Assembly (NCBI GenBank): GCA_029066805.1
Contig: JAIEFT010000016.1
Location: 1-63,814, forward strand
Source of the DNA: Clostridiales bacterium
Lineage (GTDB): Bacteria > Bacillota > Clostridia > Christensenellales > Pumilibacteraceae
Direction: 5' to 3'
Length of the DNA: 63,814 bases
Part shown: positions 34,171 through 43,637 of the stretch, piece after piece
Numbering within the stretch: position 1 is the stretch's first letter
How the letters are laid out: each line of letters opens with the position of its first letter
The notes under the pieces: model-generated
The model's input: only the letters and a program-made list of their open reading frames with translations
Databases searched by the model: none
Told to the model about the DNA's origin: nothing
Position numbers and translations under genes: made by a program

Positions 34171-35010
34171 ATGGCGTTTTTGGGCGATTATCACACCCAT
34201 ACGAAATACAGTCGGCGCGGCGCAAAAAAGCACGCCGTGGGGAGTGTGCTGGATAACGCGCTTGCGGCAAAAAAGGCAGGGCTCACCGAGCTTGCCATAA
34301 CCGACCACGGGTATTGCCATTATTACGGAGTGGATAACGAAGCTGCGTTTGCAAAGCTCAAAGCGGATTGCAAAAAAGCCGAGGAAATAACCGGCGTAAG
34401 GGTATACGCCGGGTTAGAGAACAATATAGACCAGCGCAGCGGCAAGAATAAAAAACTGCCCGCGCTTATGGAATGCACGCCCGATGTTTTGTGCGGGCTG
34501 GAGATTGTTCAGGGCGGTTATCACGCAATGGTGGGTACGCCCACGATCTTCCGTAATCTTTTGTTTTGGGCGCGCAATGTGATTTTCAAGTTCTTGCCAG
34601 GACGCAAAAAGCTGATAGCGCGCAACACCGAGGCGTACAAGCGCGCGATCGATGAGTACCCGATAGACTTTATAGGACATCTAAACCGCGGTATACTTGC
34701 CGACGCGGTGGAAGTAGCTAAGTATGCGCACAGCAAAGGCGTATATATCGAGCTGAACGGCAGGCACAAGAGCTTATCCAAAAAGCAGATAAAGCAAATG
34801 GTCGATGCCGGCGTCGAGTTTATATGTAATTCGGACGCGCATCGCCCCGAAGCTGTCGGCACAATGCCGCTTGCGGAAAAGCTGATAGCGGAGTGCGGTA
34901 TTCCGTACAGGCTTATAGCCAATTGGGACAGGCTTCCGTCATTCCGTTCGGAAAATTTTACCGCCGCTAGGCAGCAAAAAGAGCAAGCGGCGCGGAGGTC
35001 GGATGGCTAA
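34171..35010 (+). CDS. PHP-domain phosphoesterase
   Basis: 279 residues, ATG immediately after the murB stop, with AGGAG inside the end of murB. PHP metal-binding motifs are present: DYHTHTKYS (HxH), ITDHG, GLENN and, at the C-terminal end, CNSDAHRP. Relatives are stand-alone phosphoesterases (YcdX-like). The substrate is not known. It overlaps whiA by 8 nt. Confidence 0.85.
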   Translation: MAFLGDYHTHTKYSRRGAKKHAVGSVLDNALAAKKAGLTELAITDHGYCHYYGVDNEAAFAKLKADCKKAEEITGVRVYAGLENNIDQRSGKNKKLPALMECTPDVLCGLEIVQGGYHAMVGTPTIFRNLLFWARNVIFKFLPGRKKLIARNTEAYKRAIDEYPIDFIGHLNRGILADAVEVAKYAHSKGVYIELNGRHKSLSKKQIKQMVDAGVEFICNSDAHRPEAVGTMPLAEKLIAECGIPYRLIANWDRLPSFRSENFTAARQQKEQAARRSDG

Positions 35011-35920
35011 CACGAGCGGACAGGAAGTAAAGCGCGAAATAACCAAGTCGCTCCCGCGCGGTGCGGAGTGTAGATCCATGCTGTCCGGGTTTGTGCGCTC
35101 GTGTATGTCGCTTGTCGTTTCGCGTAGCGGCGTGACGCTCGAGCTCGACTGTCAGACCGACTTTGTGCGCGAGTATATTGCGGGCGCAATGCAAAGCATG
35201 TTCGGCGTTGTGCCGCAAGAGGTTGAACCGATACTTGTATACGGCGACTGCGAAAAACTGCTCGGCGGATTGCGCATTACGTCGGGTAGCGGCTATGAGA
35301 TACTGCCCATTCCGCAAATGCCGAGCGATTGCGAATCGGCGTATGTGCGCGGCGTGTTCCTCGCTTGCGGAAGCTTCTCCGCCCGCAACTCGGATGGCAC
35401 GGACGGAAAGAAGGGCGGCGGCGGATATCACCTTGAGTTTTCGGTGTTGAGCGAGGGTTTCGCTGACGAGCTGGTGGAGCTGCTCGGGCGCAGAGAGGTT
35501 GCGGTGCACAAAATGGAACGCACGGACAAGTCTGTCATTTACGCTAAGGATTTAGAAAGCGTCAGCAACGCGCTTGCGCTGATGCGGCTGGGCAAGCTTG
35601 TAGTCAAGCTGAACGACACCGCGATAGCCATGTCCATCAAACGCGACGTAAACAGGCGCATGAACTGCGATATAGCCAACATGACGCGCACGGCAAACGC
35701 TTCAGTGGATGTGATAAACGCAATACAGTATATTTCGGACAACGCGGGACTCGATACACTGCCTCCTAAGCTTGTAGAGGCTGCGGACGCGCGAATAAAT
35801 TCGCCCGAGGCGGCGCTTGCCGACATAGCGTTTGAGCTCGGTATATCCAAATCCGGCTTAAAGCACAGATTCGATAAGATCATTGAGATAGCACAACAAT
35901 TAGGGCGCGTAGAAAATTAG
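35003..35920 (+). CDS. whiA: WhiA family regulator
   Basis: 305 residues. It shows the WhiA layout: N-terminal domain with LAGLIDADG-like fold (SYVRGVFLACGSFS-type region, here ESAYVRGVFLACGSFSARNS) and a C-terminal HTH (LADIAFELGISKSGLKHR). In Firmicutes WhiA affects cell division and sits after rapZ and yvcK. Here those two are missing and murB-PHP precede it. The GGATGG context gives only a weak ribosome binding site, so coupling to the PHP gene is likely. Confidence 0.9.
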   Translation: MANTSGQEVKREITKSLPRGAECRSMLSGFVRSCMSLVVSRSGVTLELDCQTDFVREYIAGAMQSMFGVVPQEVEPILVYGDCEKLLGGLRITSGSGYEILPIPQMPSDCESAYVRGVFLACGSFSARNSDGTDGKKGGGGYHLEFSVLSEGFADELVELLGRREVAVHKMERTDKSVIYAKDLESVSNALALMRLGKLVVKLNDTAIAMSIKRDVNRRMNCDIANMTRTANASVDVINAIQYISDNAGLDTLPPKLVEAADARINSPEAALADIAFELGISKSGLKHRFDKIIEIAQQLGRVEN

Positions 35921-35963
35921 TATATTTATTTGTATCGGGATAATATAAGGTTAGGAGAAAAGA

Positions 35964-38900
35964 ATGAAGCCATTTGCGCATTTGCACGTACACACGGAGT
36001 TTTCTTTGCTTGACGGCGCGGTTCGTACCGACAAGGTTTTCAAGCTGTGCGACGAATTGAATATACCCGCAATTGCCATGACCGATCACGGCAATATGTA
36101 CGGCACGATAGAGTTTTTGAAGGCGGCGGTCAAGTATACCGATAAGGACGCAGATTTTCTTAAGTTTATGAGCGAACGCCGTCCGTTCAAGGTCAAGCCC
36201 ATTATCGGTTGCGAAGTGTACATGACCGAGGATATGCACGTGCGCGAAAAAGGCGCAAACGGCGCGCCGCCCAAGCTCAACCACTTGGTGTTGCTCGCAA
36301 AAAACGAGGTGGGGTATCACAACCTTATCAAGATAGTTTCGGCGGGCTACACGGAAGGCATGTACTACAAGCCGCGCGTGGACTTTGAACTTATCAAGGC
36401 GCACAGCGAGGGGCTTATTGTGCTGTCGGCATGTCTTGCCGGCATTATTCCGCAGGCGATACTCAAAAACAATTTCGCGCTTGCCGACGAGTGGATAAAA
36501 AAGTTCAAGGGCGTGTTCGGCGAAGATTTTTATATAGAAATTCAAAACCACAATATAGGCGATCAAAAGATCGTTTTGCCGCACCTTATTAGGCTTGCCA
36601 AGGAAAACGGCGTTAAGATTGTTGCTACAAACGACGCACATTACCTGACAAAAGCCGACGCCAAAATGCAAAAGGTGCTGATGGCTATTTCGTTCCATTC
36701 TGTGCTCGAGGGCGACGACGACAGCTCGACCGACATGTCGGGCAGCATGTCCGACGACAAGTACTTTCCGACCGACGAGTTTTACATCAAGGACTACGAC
36801 GAAATGTACATGGCGCTCCCGTACGAGGACGCGCTTGACGTCAGCCTTGAAATAGCGGACAAGTGCGACCCGTACTTTATACGGAAAGAGCCGCTATTGC
36901 CGTCGTACACTCCGCCCGACGGCTTGACAAGCGAACAGTACTTGCGCAAGCTGACGTTTGACGGGCTTAAGATTCGGTACGGCGAGATAACCGACGAGGT
37001 CCGCTCTCGCGCCGAATATGAGCTTGGCATAGTGGAAAAGCTGCACTTTGTAGATTACTTCCTTATAGTGTGGGACTTTATTCACTACGCGGAAAGCCAG
37101 GGCATTCCCGTGGGGCTCGGGCGCGGAAGCGGCGCGGGCAGCATTGTGGCGTACGCTATCGGCATAACCAAAATCGACCCGCTCAAGTACGCGCTCATTT
37201 TCGAGCGATTCCTAAACCCCGAGCGCGTCAGCAATCCCGACTTCGATATAGACTTTTGCGTCGACCGTCGCGGCGAGGTTATAGATTACGTAACGCGCAA
37301 GTACGGCGCGCCCAACGTGTCGCAGATAGCCACGTTCGGCACAATGGCGACCAAGGCGGCAATCAAGGACGTAGGGCGCGTGTTCGACCTGCCGTTTGCC
37401 GAGGTCAACAACATAACAAAAATGATTCCGCGCGGTTCGGAAAAGATGCACATAAAGGAGCTGCTCGGCAGAGGCGTGGACAAAGAGGGCAATCCTATCC
37501 CGGGCGTGCCCGACCTTATCGCGTTGTACGAGAACGACCCTCAAGCGCGCAAAGTGCTTGATATGGCGGAAAAGATAGAGGGTATGCCGCGACAAATCGG
37601 TATGCACGCCGCAGGCGTTATCATTTGTCGCGATCCGATCGCCGACCATGTTCCGCTTTCCAGAACAAACGAGGACGTTGTAGTCACGCAGTATGACATG
37701 ATAGTGGACGAGGAACTTGGGCTTTTAAAAATGGACTTTTTGGGCCTTACCACGCTCACCGACATAAAAAAAGCTACCGACTACATCAAACAGCAGCACG
37801 GTGTGGATATAGACTTTGTTAAGCTCGGCTATGATGACCCCAAGGTTTACGAGCTTATTGGTAGCGGCAATACCGAGGCGGTGTTTCAGCTGGAATCGGG
37901 CGGCATGAAAGGCTTTATGCGCGAATTGCAGCCGTCCAGCCTCGAGGACGTAATAGCCGGAATTTCGCTGTACCGTCCCGGACCTATGGACGCTATACCG
38001 GACTTTATAAAGAACAAAAAGAACCCCGACAAGATAGTGTACATGCACCCGTCGCTCAAGCCCATACTGTCCGTTACTTACGGCATTATTGTTTATCAGG
38101 AACAGGTTATGGACGTTGTGCGAACGCTTGGTGGGTACTCCATGGGCGGCGCGGATAACATTCGTCGTATGATGAGCAAAAAGAAGCTTGCCGCTATGGA
38201 AGCGGAACGTAAGGTGTTTATTAACGGCGGCGAGGACAAAAAGACGGGCAACAAGATCCCCGGCGCGGTGGCTAACGGCGTGCCCGCGGACGTCGCCAAT
38301 GAGATTTACGACATGCTTATCAAGTTTGCCAGCTACGGCTTTAACAAGTCGCACGCCGCGGCGTATGCACACGTAACATACCAAACGGCATACCTAAAAT
38401 GCTACTATCCGGTGGAATATTTTACGGCGGTTCTTAACAACCGTATAAATAAGCTTGACGAGCTTACGCACTATTTGTCATACCTCAAGGAAGCCAAAAT
38501 TTCCGTTTTGCCGCCCAATATCAACAAGTCGGGTGCGGAGTACTCCGTGGAAAACGGCTGTGTGCGTATAGGCATGGGTGCGGTCAAGGGCGTGGGCGTG
38601 CCCGTCATAAACAAGATAGTAGAGGAGCGCACGCGCAACGGCGAGTACACCGATTTTGTTGAGTTTGTGCGCCGCATGGCGAGCGCCGACAACGGCAAAA
38701 ATCTGCTCAATCGCCGCATGGTGGAATCGCTCATTTACGCGGGCGCGTTCGACTGTTTCGGCAAAAAACGCGCAGTGCTTATATCGGCTTTTCCTAGCGT
38801 GCTCGATCAAGTCAACAAGGAGCGCGACGCGCGCATGAGCGGTCAGATGTCGTTCTTCGACGTCGCGCCCGAGATAAGAACGGAGTTCACATATCCCGAC

Positions 38901-39545
38901 GTGGACGAATATTCACCGTCCGAAAAGTACAAGCGCGAAAAGGAAGTCGCGGGCGTGTATCTTTCGGGACACCCGCTTTCGGCGTATATAGACAAACTCA
39001 AAAAGTACGGCGTAAACACGTCTATGCTCAATCCCGACCTGTCCGAATGCCCGCCGTCTGACAGCAAAATAACTATCGGCGGCATGCTCACCGCCACCGT
39101 AAACAAAATGACCAAAAAGGGTAATCCCATGGGCACGGCGGTTCTGGAGGATTTGTACGGTACGGTCGAGCTTTTGGCATTCAACAAGACTTTCGAGCGG
39201 CTAAAACCGCTGTGGATAAAGGACACGGTTGTCGCTGTGACAGGCGTTTTAAAGTACGGCGATAACGGAATGTCAATTTATGTGGACGACATCAAGCCGC
39301 TTAGCGACAGCGACATTATGTCGGGCAAGATTTGCTGTTACTTCTCGCTCAAAAACACCGCAACGTTTAACGAAATACGGGAAATAGCAAGCGTGTATCG
39401 GGGTAAGGATATACTGTATATCAAAAATACCGACGACGGTAAGCTGTACAAGCTTTGCGAAAACTTCAATATAAATTCGCTGTCCAAAAGCGAGCTATGC
39501 GCCGTGTTAGGCGGGGAAAATGTAAAAGTTCAGCTACCGGAATAA
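35964..39545 (+). CDS. dnaE: DNA polymerase III alpha subunit
   Basis: 1193 residues, AGGAGA ribosome binding site. It catalyses template-directed DNA synthesis at the fork. Domains in order: PHP (HLHVHTEFSLLDG, MTDHGNMYGT), palm with the catalytic Asp pair in NPDFDIDFCVDRRG (~425), fingers, HhH (~830-900) and an OB-fold (ITIGGMLTATVNKMTKKGNP). The chain is full length for a DnaE1/DnaE3-type enzyme. Its PHP metal residues look intact (HVH, DHG, DAH), so proofreading or phosphatase activity is possible. Confidence 0.95.
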   Translation: MKPFAHLHVHTEFSLLDGAVRTDKVFKLCDELNIPAIAMTDHGNMYGTIEFLKAAVKYTDKDADFLKFMSERRPFKVKPIIGCEVYMTEDMHVREKGANGAPPKLNHLVLLAKNEVGYHNLIKIVSAGYTEGMYYKPRVDFELIKAHSEGLIVLSACLAGIIPQAILKNNFALADEWIKKFKGVFGEDFYIEIQNHNIGDQKIVLPHLIRLAKENGVKIVATNDAHYLTKADAKMQKVLMAISFHSVLEGDDDSSTDMSGSMSDDKYFPTDEFYIKDYDEMYMALPYEDALDVSLEIADKCDPYFIRKEPLLPSYTPPDGLTSEQYLRKLTFDGLKIRYGEITDEVRSRAEYELGIVEKLHFVDYFLIVWDFIHYAESQGIPVGLGRGSGAGSIVAYAIGITKIDPLKYALIFERFLNPERVSNPDFDIDFCVDRRGEVIDYVTRKYGAPNVSQIATFGTMATKAAIKDVGRVFDLPFAEVNNITKMIPRGSEKMHIKELLGRGVDKEGNPIPGVPDLIALYENDPQARKVLDMAEKIEGMPRQIGMHAAGVIICRDPIADHVPLSRTNEDVVVTQYDMIVDEELGLLKMDFLGLTTLTDIKKATDYIKQQHGVDIDFVKLGYDDPKVYELIGSGNTEAVFQLESGGMKGFMRELQPSSLEDVIAGISLYRPGPMDAIPDFIKNKKNPDKIVYMHPSLKPILSVTYGIIVYQEQVMDVVRTLGGYSMGGADNIRRMMSKKKLAAMEAERKVFINGGEDKKTGNKIPGAVANGVPADVANEIYDMLIKFASYGFNKSHAAAYAHVTYQTAYLKCYYPVEYFTAVLNNRINKLDELTHYLSYLKEAKISVLPPNINKSGAEYSVENGCVRIGMGAVKGVGVPVINKIVEERTRNGEYTDFVEFVRRMASADNGKNLLNRRMVESLIYAGAFDCFGKKRAVLISAFPSVLDQVNKERDARMSGQMSFFDVAPEIRTEFTYPDVDEYSPSEKYKREKEVAGVYLSGHPLSAYIDKLKKYGVNTSMLNPDLSECPPSDSKITIGGMLTATVNKMTKKGNPMGTAVLEDLYGTVELLAFNKTFERLKPLWIKDTVVAVTGVLKYGDNGMSIYVDDIKPLSDSDIMSGKICCYFSLKNTATFNEIREIASVYRGKDILYIKNTDDGKLYKLCENFNINSLSKSELCAVLGGENVKVQLPE

Positions 39546-39657
39546 CTAAAATTTAAATGACAAAATTTGTAAAAAGTCTTTATTTTTAATTGTGTATGTG
39601 ATATAATCATTGATGAATTTAATACAGTACATTCAGTACGATTGCGAGGTATATAAG

Positions 39658-40617
39658 ATGAAAAGAATAGCGGTATTGACGAGCGGCGGCGACGCGCCCG
39701 GCATGAATGCGGCAATACGTGCCGTAGTAAGATACGGTATAGGCATGGGCATGGAGGTCATGGGCGTAGAGCGCGGACTTCAAGGCCTTATAGACAACCT
39801 GTTCAAGCCCATGGGCATGCGCGACGTTTCGGATATTATCCACCGCGGCGGCACGGTGCTCAAGACTGCGCGTTGCCCCGAGTTCAAGACCGAAGAGGGT
39901 CAGCAAAAGGCGATAAAAAATCTCCGCGCCAACGGCGTGGAAGGGCTTATAGTTATCGGCGGCGACGGCTCGTTTATGGGCGCAAAGGCTATGACCGATC
40001 ACGGCTTCCCGTCGATAGGTATACCCGGCACGATAGATAACGACCTTGCGTACACCGATTACACTCTCGGCTTTGACACGGCGTGCAATACCATTCTCGA
40101 CGCTATCAATAAAATTCGCGACACTATGAGCTCGCACGAGCGCGTGTCGATCATAGAGGTCATGGGCAGAAACTGCGGCGATCTTGCGTTGTACACCGGA
40201 CTTTGCGGCGGCGCGGAAGTTATTATCGTTCCCGAACACCCGCTCGGCATCGATCAGATCGTGGATATTCTCGGCGGCGGTCAAGCGCACGGCAAGACCA
40301 GCGGTATAATCGTTTTGGCGGAAGGCGCGGGGCACGCCGATGACCTTAAGGCTCAACTTTCCGAGCGCACCAATATGGTGGTTAAGTCTACTCGACTCGG
40401 ACACGTTCAGCGCGGCGGCAGCCCGTCGTGCCGCGACAGATACCTCGGCACATGCTTCGGCGTGCGCGCGGTAGAGCTGCTTAAAGAGGGAATTGGCAAC
40501 CGTATCGTCGGAATAAAGAACCATCAGTTCTACGATATGGATATTATAGAAGGCTGCGCCATGAAGAAGGAATTCGACCTCGACCTCTACCAAAAGGCGA
40601 TGATAGTAGGCAGATAA
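39658..40617 (+). CDS. pfkA: 6-phosphofructokinase
   Basis: 319 residues from ATG 39658 (MKRIAVLTSGGDAPGMNAAI), the conserved family start with GAGGT ~10 nt upstream. An in-frame ATG at 39613, five bases after a TATAAT (39602-39607), would add 15 non-conserved residues. The enzyme makes fructose-1,6-bisphosphate from fructose-6-phosphate and ATP. Motifs: GGDGSFMGA, PGTIDNDL and GGSPSCRDR. It is monocistronic with a terminator downstream. Confidence 0.95.
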   Translation: MKRIAVLTSGGDAPGMNAAIRAVVRYGIGMGMEVMGVERGLQGLIDNLFKPMGMRDVSDIIHRGGTVLKTARCPEFKTEEGQQKAIKNLRANGVEGLIVIGGDGSFMGAKAMTDHGFPSIGIPGTIDNDLAYTDYTLGFDTACNTILDAINKIRDTMSSHERVSIIEVMGRNCGDLALYTGLCGGAEVIIVPEHPLGIDQIVDILGGGQAHGKTSGIIVLAEGAGHADDLKAQLSERTNMVVKSTRLGHVQRGGSPSCRDRYLGTCFGVRAVELLKEGIGNRIVGIKNHQFYDMDIIEGCAMKKEFDLDLYQKAMIVGR

Positions 40618-40647
40618 TTCAGAATTAAGAATGCAGAATTATAAATT

Positions 40648-40673
40648 AGGCGTAGCTTAACGTTACGCCTTTT
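40648..40673 (+). terminator. Terminator after pfkA
   Basis: AGGCGTA (40648-40654) and TACGCCT (40664-40670) with a following TTTT. It ends just before the AGGA ribosome binding site of the next lipoprotein. Confidence 0.7.
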
Positions 40674-40686
40674 ATATAGGAAAGAC

Positions 40687-41190
40687 ATGAAAGCAAAAAA
40701 ATTACTGATAATATTATTGATGATTTGTATGGTTGTTTTCGCGATGGCGAGTTGCACGGCAAGCGAAGAAGACGTTATCGGCACATATAAATTTGTAGGC
40801 GGTTGGTACGGCTCTGCCGACGGTAGCGGCGAAAGAGTTTTTACAAGCACAACAATCGGCGGTGATGAAACTTTCCCTAATGTTACGGCAGTCCCCGAAG
40901 GCATTGACGGGTATATGAATGTGTCATCGTTTTACATTGAGATAACCGACAAAACAGTCATAGAGCACGGTTCGATTCAGTTCAGCGGAAATAAATTTTT
41001 AGTCAATCATACTATCCAAAAAGAATATTCGTATAAGCTGAAAAGGCAAAATGACAATAAAAACGCATTCGATATTTACGATGAAAACGGTACTAATACC
41101 TATTACGAGGTTTGGGAGAGTAGCTTAACGTATTGGTATGACTACGGTGACGGCAATATTCTTTGCCTTTCGTATCAGCGCGTAAAATAG
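40687..41190 (+). CDS. Small lipoprotein
   Basis: 167 residues. The signal peptide is MKAKKLLIILLMICMVVFAM with lipobox MASC. The mature part is Gly/Tyr/Thr-rich with an early EEDVIGTYKFVGG, resembling lipocalin-like or META-type small beta-barrel lipoproteins of Clostridia. No motif gives a function. The ribosome binding site is moderate (AGGAAAG). Confidence 0.7.
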   Translation: MKAKKLLIILLMICMVVFAMASCTASEEDVIGTYKFVGGWYGSADGSGERVFTSTTIGGDETFPNVTAVPEGIDGYMNVSSFYIEITDKTVIEHGSIQFSGNKFLVNHTIQKEYSYKLKRQNDNKNAFDIYDENGTNTYYEVWESSLTYWYDYGDGNILCLSYQRVK

Positions 41191-41218
41191 ATTAATTAAG
41201 AATGCAGATATAAGAAAG

Positions 41219-41255
41219 AGGATGAGACTCCTCATTGCATTCGGAGTGACAAAAG
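41219..41255. repeat. Half copy of the 29.8-kb hairpin repeat
   Basis: GGATGAGACTCCTC ... TCGGAGTGACAAAAGT matches the left arm of the 29816-29930 element with few changes. The right arm is absent. Confidence 0.55.
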
Positions 41256-41341
41256 TAATTTTTACTGACAGTTTAATTACTTTTTATCTTATACAGTAGT
41301 CGCAGGCTATTATTAGCGCAGCGAATTATATAACACTAAAC

Positions 41342-41372
41342 AAAAATGCTCTTGAATTTCTAGAGCATTTTT
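41342..41372. terminator. Bidirectional terminator
   Basis: AAAAATGCTCT / AGAGCATTTTT form an 11-bp stem with a 9-nt loop between the converging lipoprotein and HTH-like genes. The 250-bp gap 41191-41441 otherwise holds only the half repeat. Confidence 0.75.
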
Positions 41373-41441
41373 GTTTAAATCTTATTTGAAATACTTATGA
41401 AATTAGATGTTAAATTTAGTACAGGTCTAATTCGATTTTAT

Positions 41442-41699
41442 TTATAAATCAAAATTATCCATATTCTTTTTGATATCTACATATTGTGATAAATTAATAC
41501 CTTTATTCAATTCTACTTGATAACTATTGCCATTAATTCCCGCTGTTTCTACTATCTCTCTTGCGCTGTATCCATTCGAGCGAATTACGTTGGCAAATTT
41601 AATACCAAAAAGGTGAACCATAAGGGCTTTTTTGTTATGAGGTGCATTCTCATACATTTCTTTTAATTTTTGACCGAGAACTTTTTTTGAAATAATCAT
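41442..41699 (-). CDS. Small HTH-like protein
   Basis: 85 residues with AAGGAG. The central part (GIKFANVIRSNGYSAREIVE, then TAGINGNSYQVELNKG) resembles the HTH-like domain found in short accessory proteins and restriction-related genes. It probably binds nucleic acid. It is 12 nt downstream of an RHH-domain gene on the same strand, and both are more AT-rich than their neighbours, which suggests a mobile two-gene cassette. Confidence 0.6.
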   Translation of the reverse strand: MIISKKVLGQKLKEMYENAPHNKKALMVHLFGIKFANVIRSNGYSAREIVETAGINGNSYQVELNKGINLSQYVDIKKNMDNFDL

Positions 41700-41711
41700 A
41701 ATATACTCCTT

Positions 41712-42323
41712 TTAATTATATTGTGAAATCAAGTCAGATACTTTTTTGTAGAAATGACCCTGAAGTGTTTTTTTCCAATAGGGGATTGATTCCGATAGTG
41801 ATTTTACGGCATTATCAAGGCAGACTTTAGGGAGTTGTTCACTGATATATCTTAGATAGACAACTAAGTCGTCAAATTTCATTGTTCGTGTATTCGGAAC
41901 ACCTGCCATCAAGTTATCCAAAATCAGAAAATATATGTAGGCGCTACCTTGTGTAATGCCTGTTTTATTATGCGCCAGCTTTGATAAGTATGTGCAATCG
42001 ATTTTTGGGTGTGCGTTATACTGAGTTTTAAATATATTCCAAATATAATCTCTCATTTCCGCTGTAATTACATTCTTTGTCCTGATAGGGTAGTTAAAAG
42101 CCGCACTGTCAATATTGGGTGTGGTAGGAGTGATCTGTTCGACTTTGTCTTGTTTGATTGTTGCGGTGCCTGTAGAAGTTAAAAAAGAGATGCTTTGCTC
42201 TTTATTTAATTTCTTAAAACACATTTTAACAAACGTTTGGCTGTCTATGCCAATATCGTCTAAAATGCTCTCGGCTATTGTCATGACCTCATCGTCGATT
42301 TGTAAGTTGAGAAATTTACTCAT
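41712..42323 (-). CDS. RelB/DinJ-like RHH-domain protein with unknown C-terminal domain
   Basis: 203 residues from the ATG after AAAGGAG (minus-strand start 42323). The frame is open 35 codons further but without a ribosome binding site. Residues 1-50 (MSKFLNLQIDDEVMTIAESI, ILDDIGIDSQTFVKMCFKKL) match the ribbon-helix-helix/RelB-DinJ antitoxin type. The C-terminal ~120 residues are helical, Tyr/Lys-rich and unassigned (VITAEMRDYIWNIFKTQYNA). The promoter is flanked by inverted GAGTAAA boxes, consistent with autoregulation. Confidence 0.6.
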   Translation of the reverse strand: MSKFLNLQIDDEVMTIAESILDDIGIDSQTFVKMCFKKLNKEQSISFLTSTGTATIKQDKVEQITPTTPNIDSAAFNYPIRTKNVITAEMRDYIWNIFKTQYNAHPKIDCTYLSKLAHNKTGITQGSAYIYFLILDNLMAGVPNTRTMKFDDLVVYLRYISEQLPKVCLDNAVKSLSESIPYWKKTLQGHFYKKVSDLISQYN

Positions 42324-42354
42324 ATTTACTGCTCCTTTACTTGTTGTTAAATAC

Positions 42355-42397
42355 AATATAACACGATTTACTCGTATTGTCAAGCGTTTTGAGTAAA
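42355..42397 (-). promoter_or_regulatory. Promoter and inverted-repeat operator of the RHH gene
   Basis: On the minus strand, TTGACA (42383-42378), 17-bp spacer and TATATT (42360-42355). The boxes TTTACTC (42367-42373) and GAGTAAA (42391-42397) are exact inverted repeats enclosing the -35 element. Confidence 0.65.
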
Positions 42398-42448
42398 GTT
42401 TACACAAAATTTTGCATGAGGAAATCAATGTGTAAATTGAGTAATCAA

Positions 42449-42478
42449 AAAGGGTATTCGATTTAACGAATACCCTTT
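42449..42478 (-). terminator. Terminator of fba
   Basis: AAGGGTATTCG (42450-42460) / CGAATACCCTT (42467-42477), an 11-bp perfect stem. On the minus strand it is followed by a T run. Confidence 0.85.
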
Positions 42479-42506
42479 AATGATGTATTTAATTATTGTG
42501 TTGCGA

Positions 42507-43436
42507 TTAAGCCTTTCCTGCGCAACCGAGTACGTGCACAAGCTTGTGACGTACGCATTCGGTAACGAGCGCTCTGCCGTCGCCGAGGTACTGGCGCGGG
42601 TCGAAGTGCGCGGGGTTCTCGGCGAAGTGCTTACGCACAGCGGCGGTGAAGGCAAGACGAAGGTCGCTGTCGACGTTGATCTTGCAGACTGCCATGGACG
42701 AAGCCTTGCGCAGCATTTCTTCGGGAATGCCTTTTGCGCCGGGCATTGTGCCGCCGAAGTCGTTAACCATTTTTACGTAATCGGGAAGAACCGAGCTTGC
42801 ACCGTGAAGAACGATGGGGAATTTGGGCAGGAGACTCGAAACCTTTTCGAGAATATCGAAGCGAAGTTTGGCTTCGCCCTTGAACTTGAACGCGCCGTGG
42901 CTTGTGCCGATTGCAATAGCGAGCGAGTCAACGCCGGTTTTTGCGACAAACTCCGCGGCTTCCTCGGGATCGGTGTAAAGCGCGTCGGACTCGGAAACTT
43001 TTACGTTGTCCTCAACGCCCGCGAGTCTACCGAGCTCGGCCTCTACAACAACGCCGTGGTCGTGTGCGTACTGAACGACCTGCGAAGTGATTTTGATGTT
43101 TTCGGCAAGCGGGTGGGAGGACGCGTCGATCATGACGGACGTGAACCCGTGCTTAATGACTTCTACGCAAAGGTCGTAGGAGTTGCCGTGATCGAGGTGC
43201 AAGCAGATGGGCAGTCCCGAATCCTCGGACGCGGCTTGAACCATTTTGATCAAGTATTTGGGATTTGCGTACTTGATGGCGCTGGACGAAACCTGAAGAA
43301 TAAGCGGGGAATTTTCGAGCTTGCCTGCTTCGACGATACCCTGGATAGTCTCCATGTTGTTGATGTTGAATGCACCGATTGCATATCCGCCCTCATAAGC
43401 TTTGGCGAACATGTCTTTGGTAGTTACTAACGGCAT
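42507..43436 (-). CDS. fba: Class II fructose-bisphosphate aldolase
   Basis: 309 residues from the ATG with GGAGG upstream (minus-strand start 43436). A seven-codon upstream extension is not conserved. The enzyme splits fructose-1,6-bisphosphate into DHAP and GAP using Zn2+. Zinc and catalytic motifs are seen: LHLDHGNSYDLC, MIDASSHPLAEN, VEAELG and LHGAS. It is a single gene with its own terminator. Confidence 0.95.
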   Translation of the reverse strand: MPLVTTKDMFAKAYEGGYAIGAFNINNMETIQGIVEAGKLENSPLILQVSSSAIKYANPKYLIKMVQAASEDSGLPICLHLDHGNSYDLCVEVIKHGFTSVMIDASSHPLAENIKITSQVVQYAHDHGVVVEAELGRLAGVEDNVKVSESDALYTDPEEAAEFVAKTGVDSLAIAIGTSHGAFKFKGEAKLRFDILEKVSSLLPKFPIVLHGASSVLPDYVKMVNDFGGTMPGAKGIPEEMLRKASSMAVCKINVDSDLRLAFTAAVRKHFAENPAHFDPRQYLGDGRALVTECVRHKLVHVLGCAGKA

Positions 43437-43563
43437 AATGTTTTGAAACCTCCACAAACATTTTTTTGACCGATTGCGGCGTTACGAAAGACCCAACATA
43501 TTGTGCCTTTTGCAAACCGTACGCATATTATAGCACATTCTCAAAGATTTGACTACTGTTTTA

Positions 43564-43592
43564 TTGACTTTTTTTTCAAAAAGAATTACAAT
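43564..43592 (+). promoter_or_regulatory. Sigma-A promoter of the M29 aminopeptidase gene
   Basis: TTGACT (43564-43569), 17-bp spacer and TACAAT (43587-43592). A 10-bp direct repeat GTTTATACTC lies in the short leader before the ATG. Confidence 0.7.
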
Positions 43593-43637
43593 ATCATAGG
43601 GGATGTTTATACTCGATTATAGGAGACGTTTATACTC

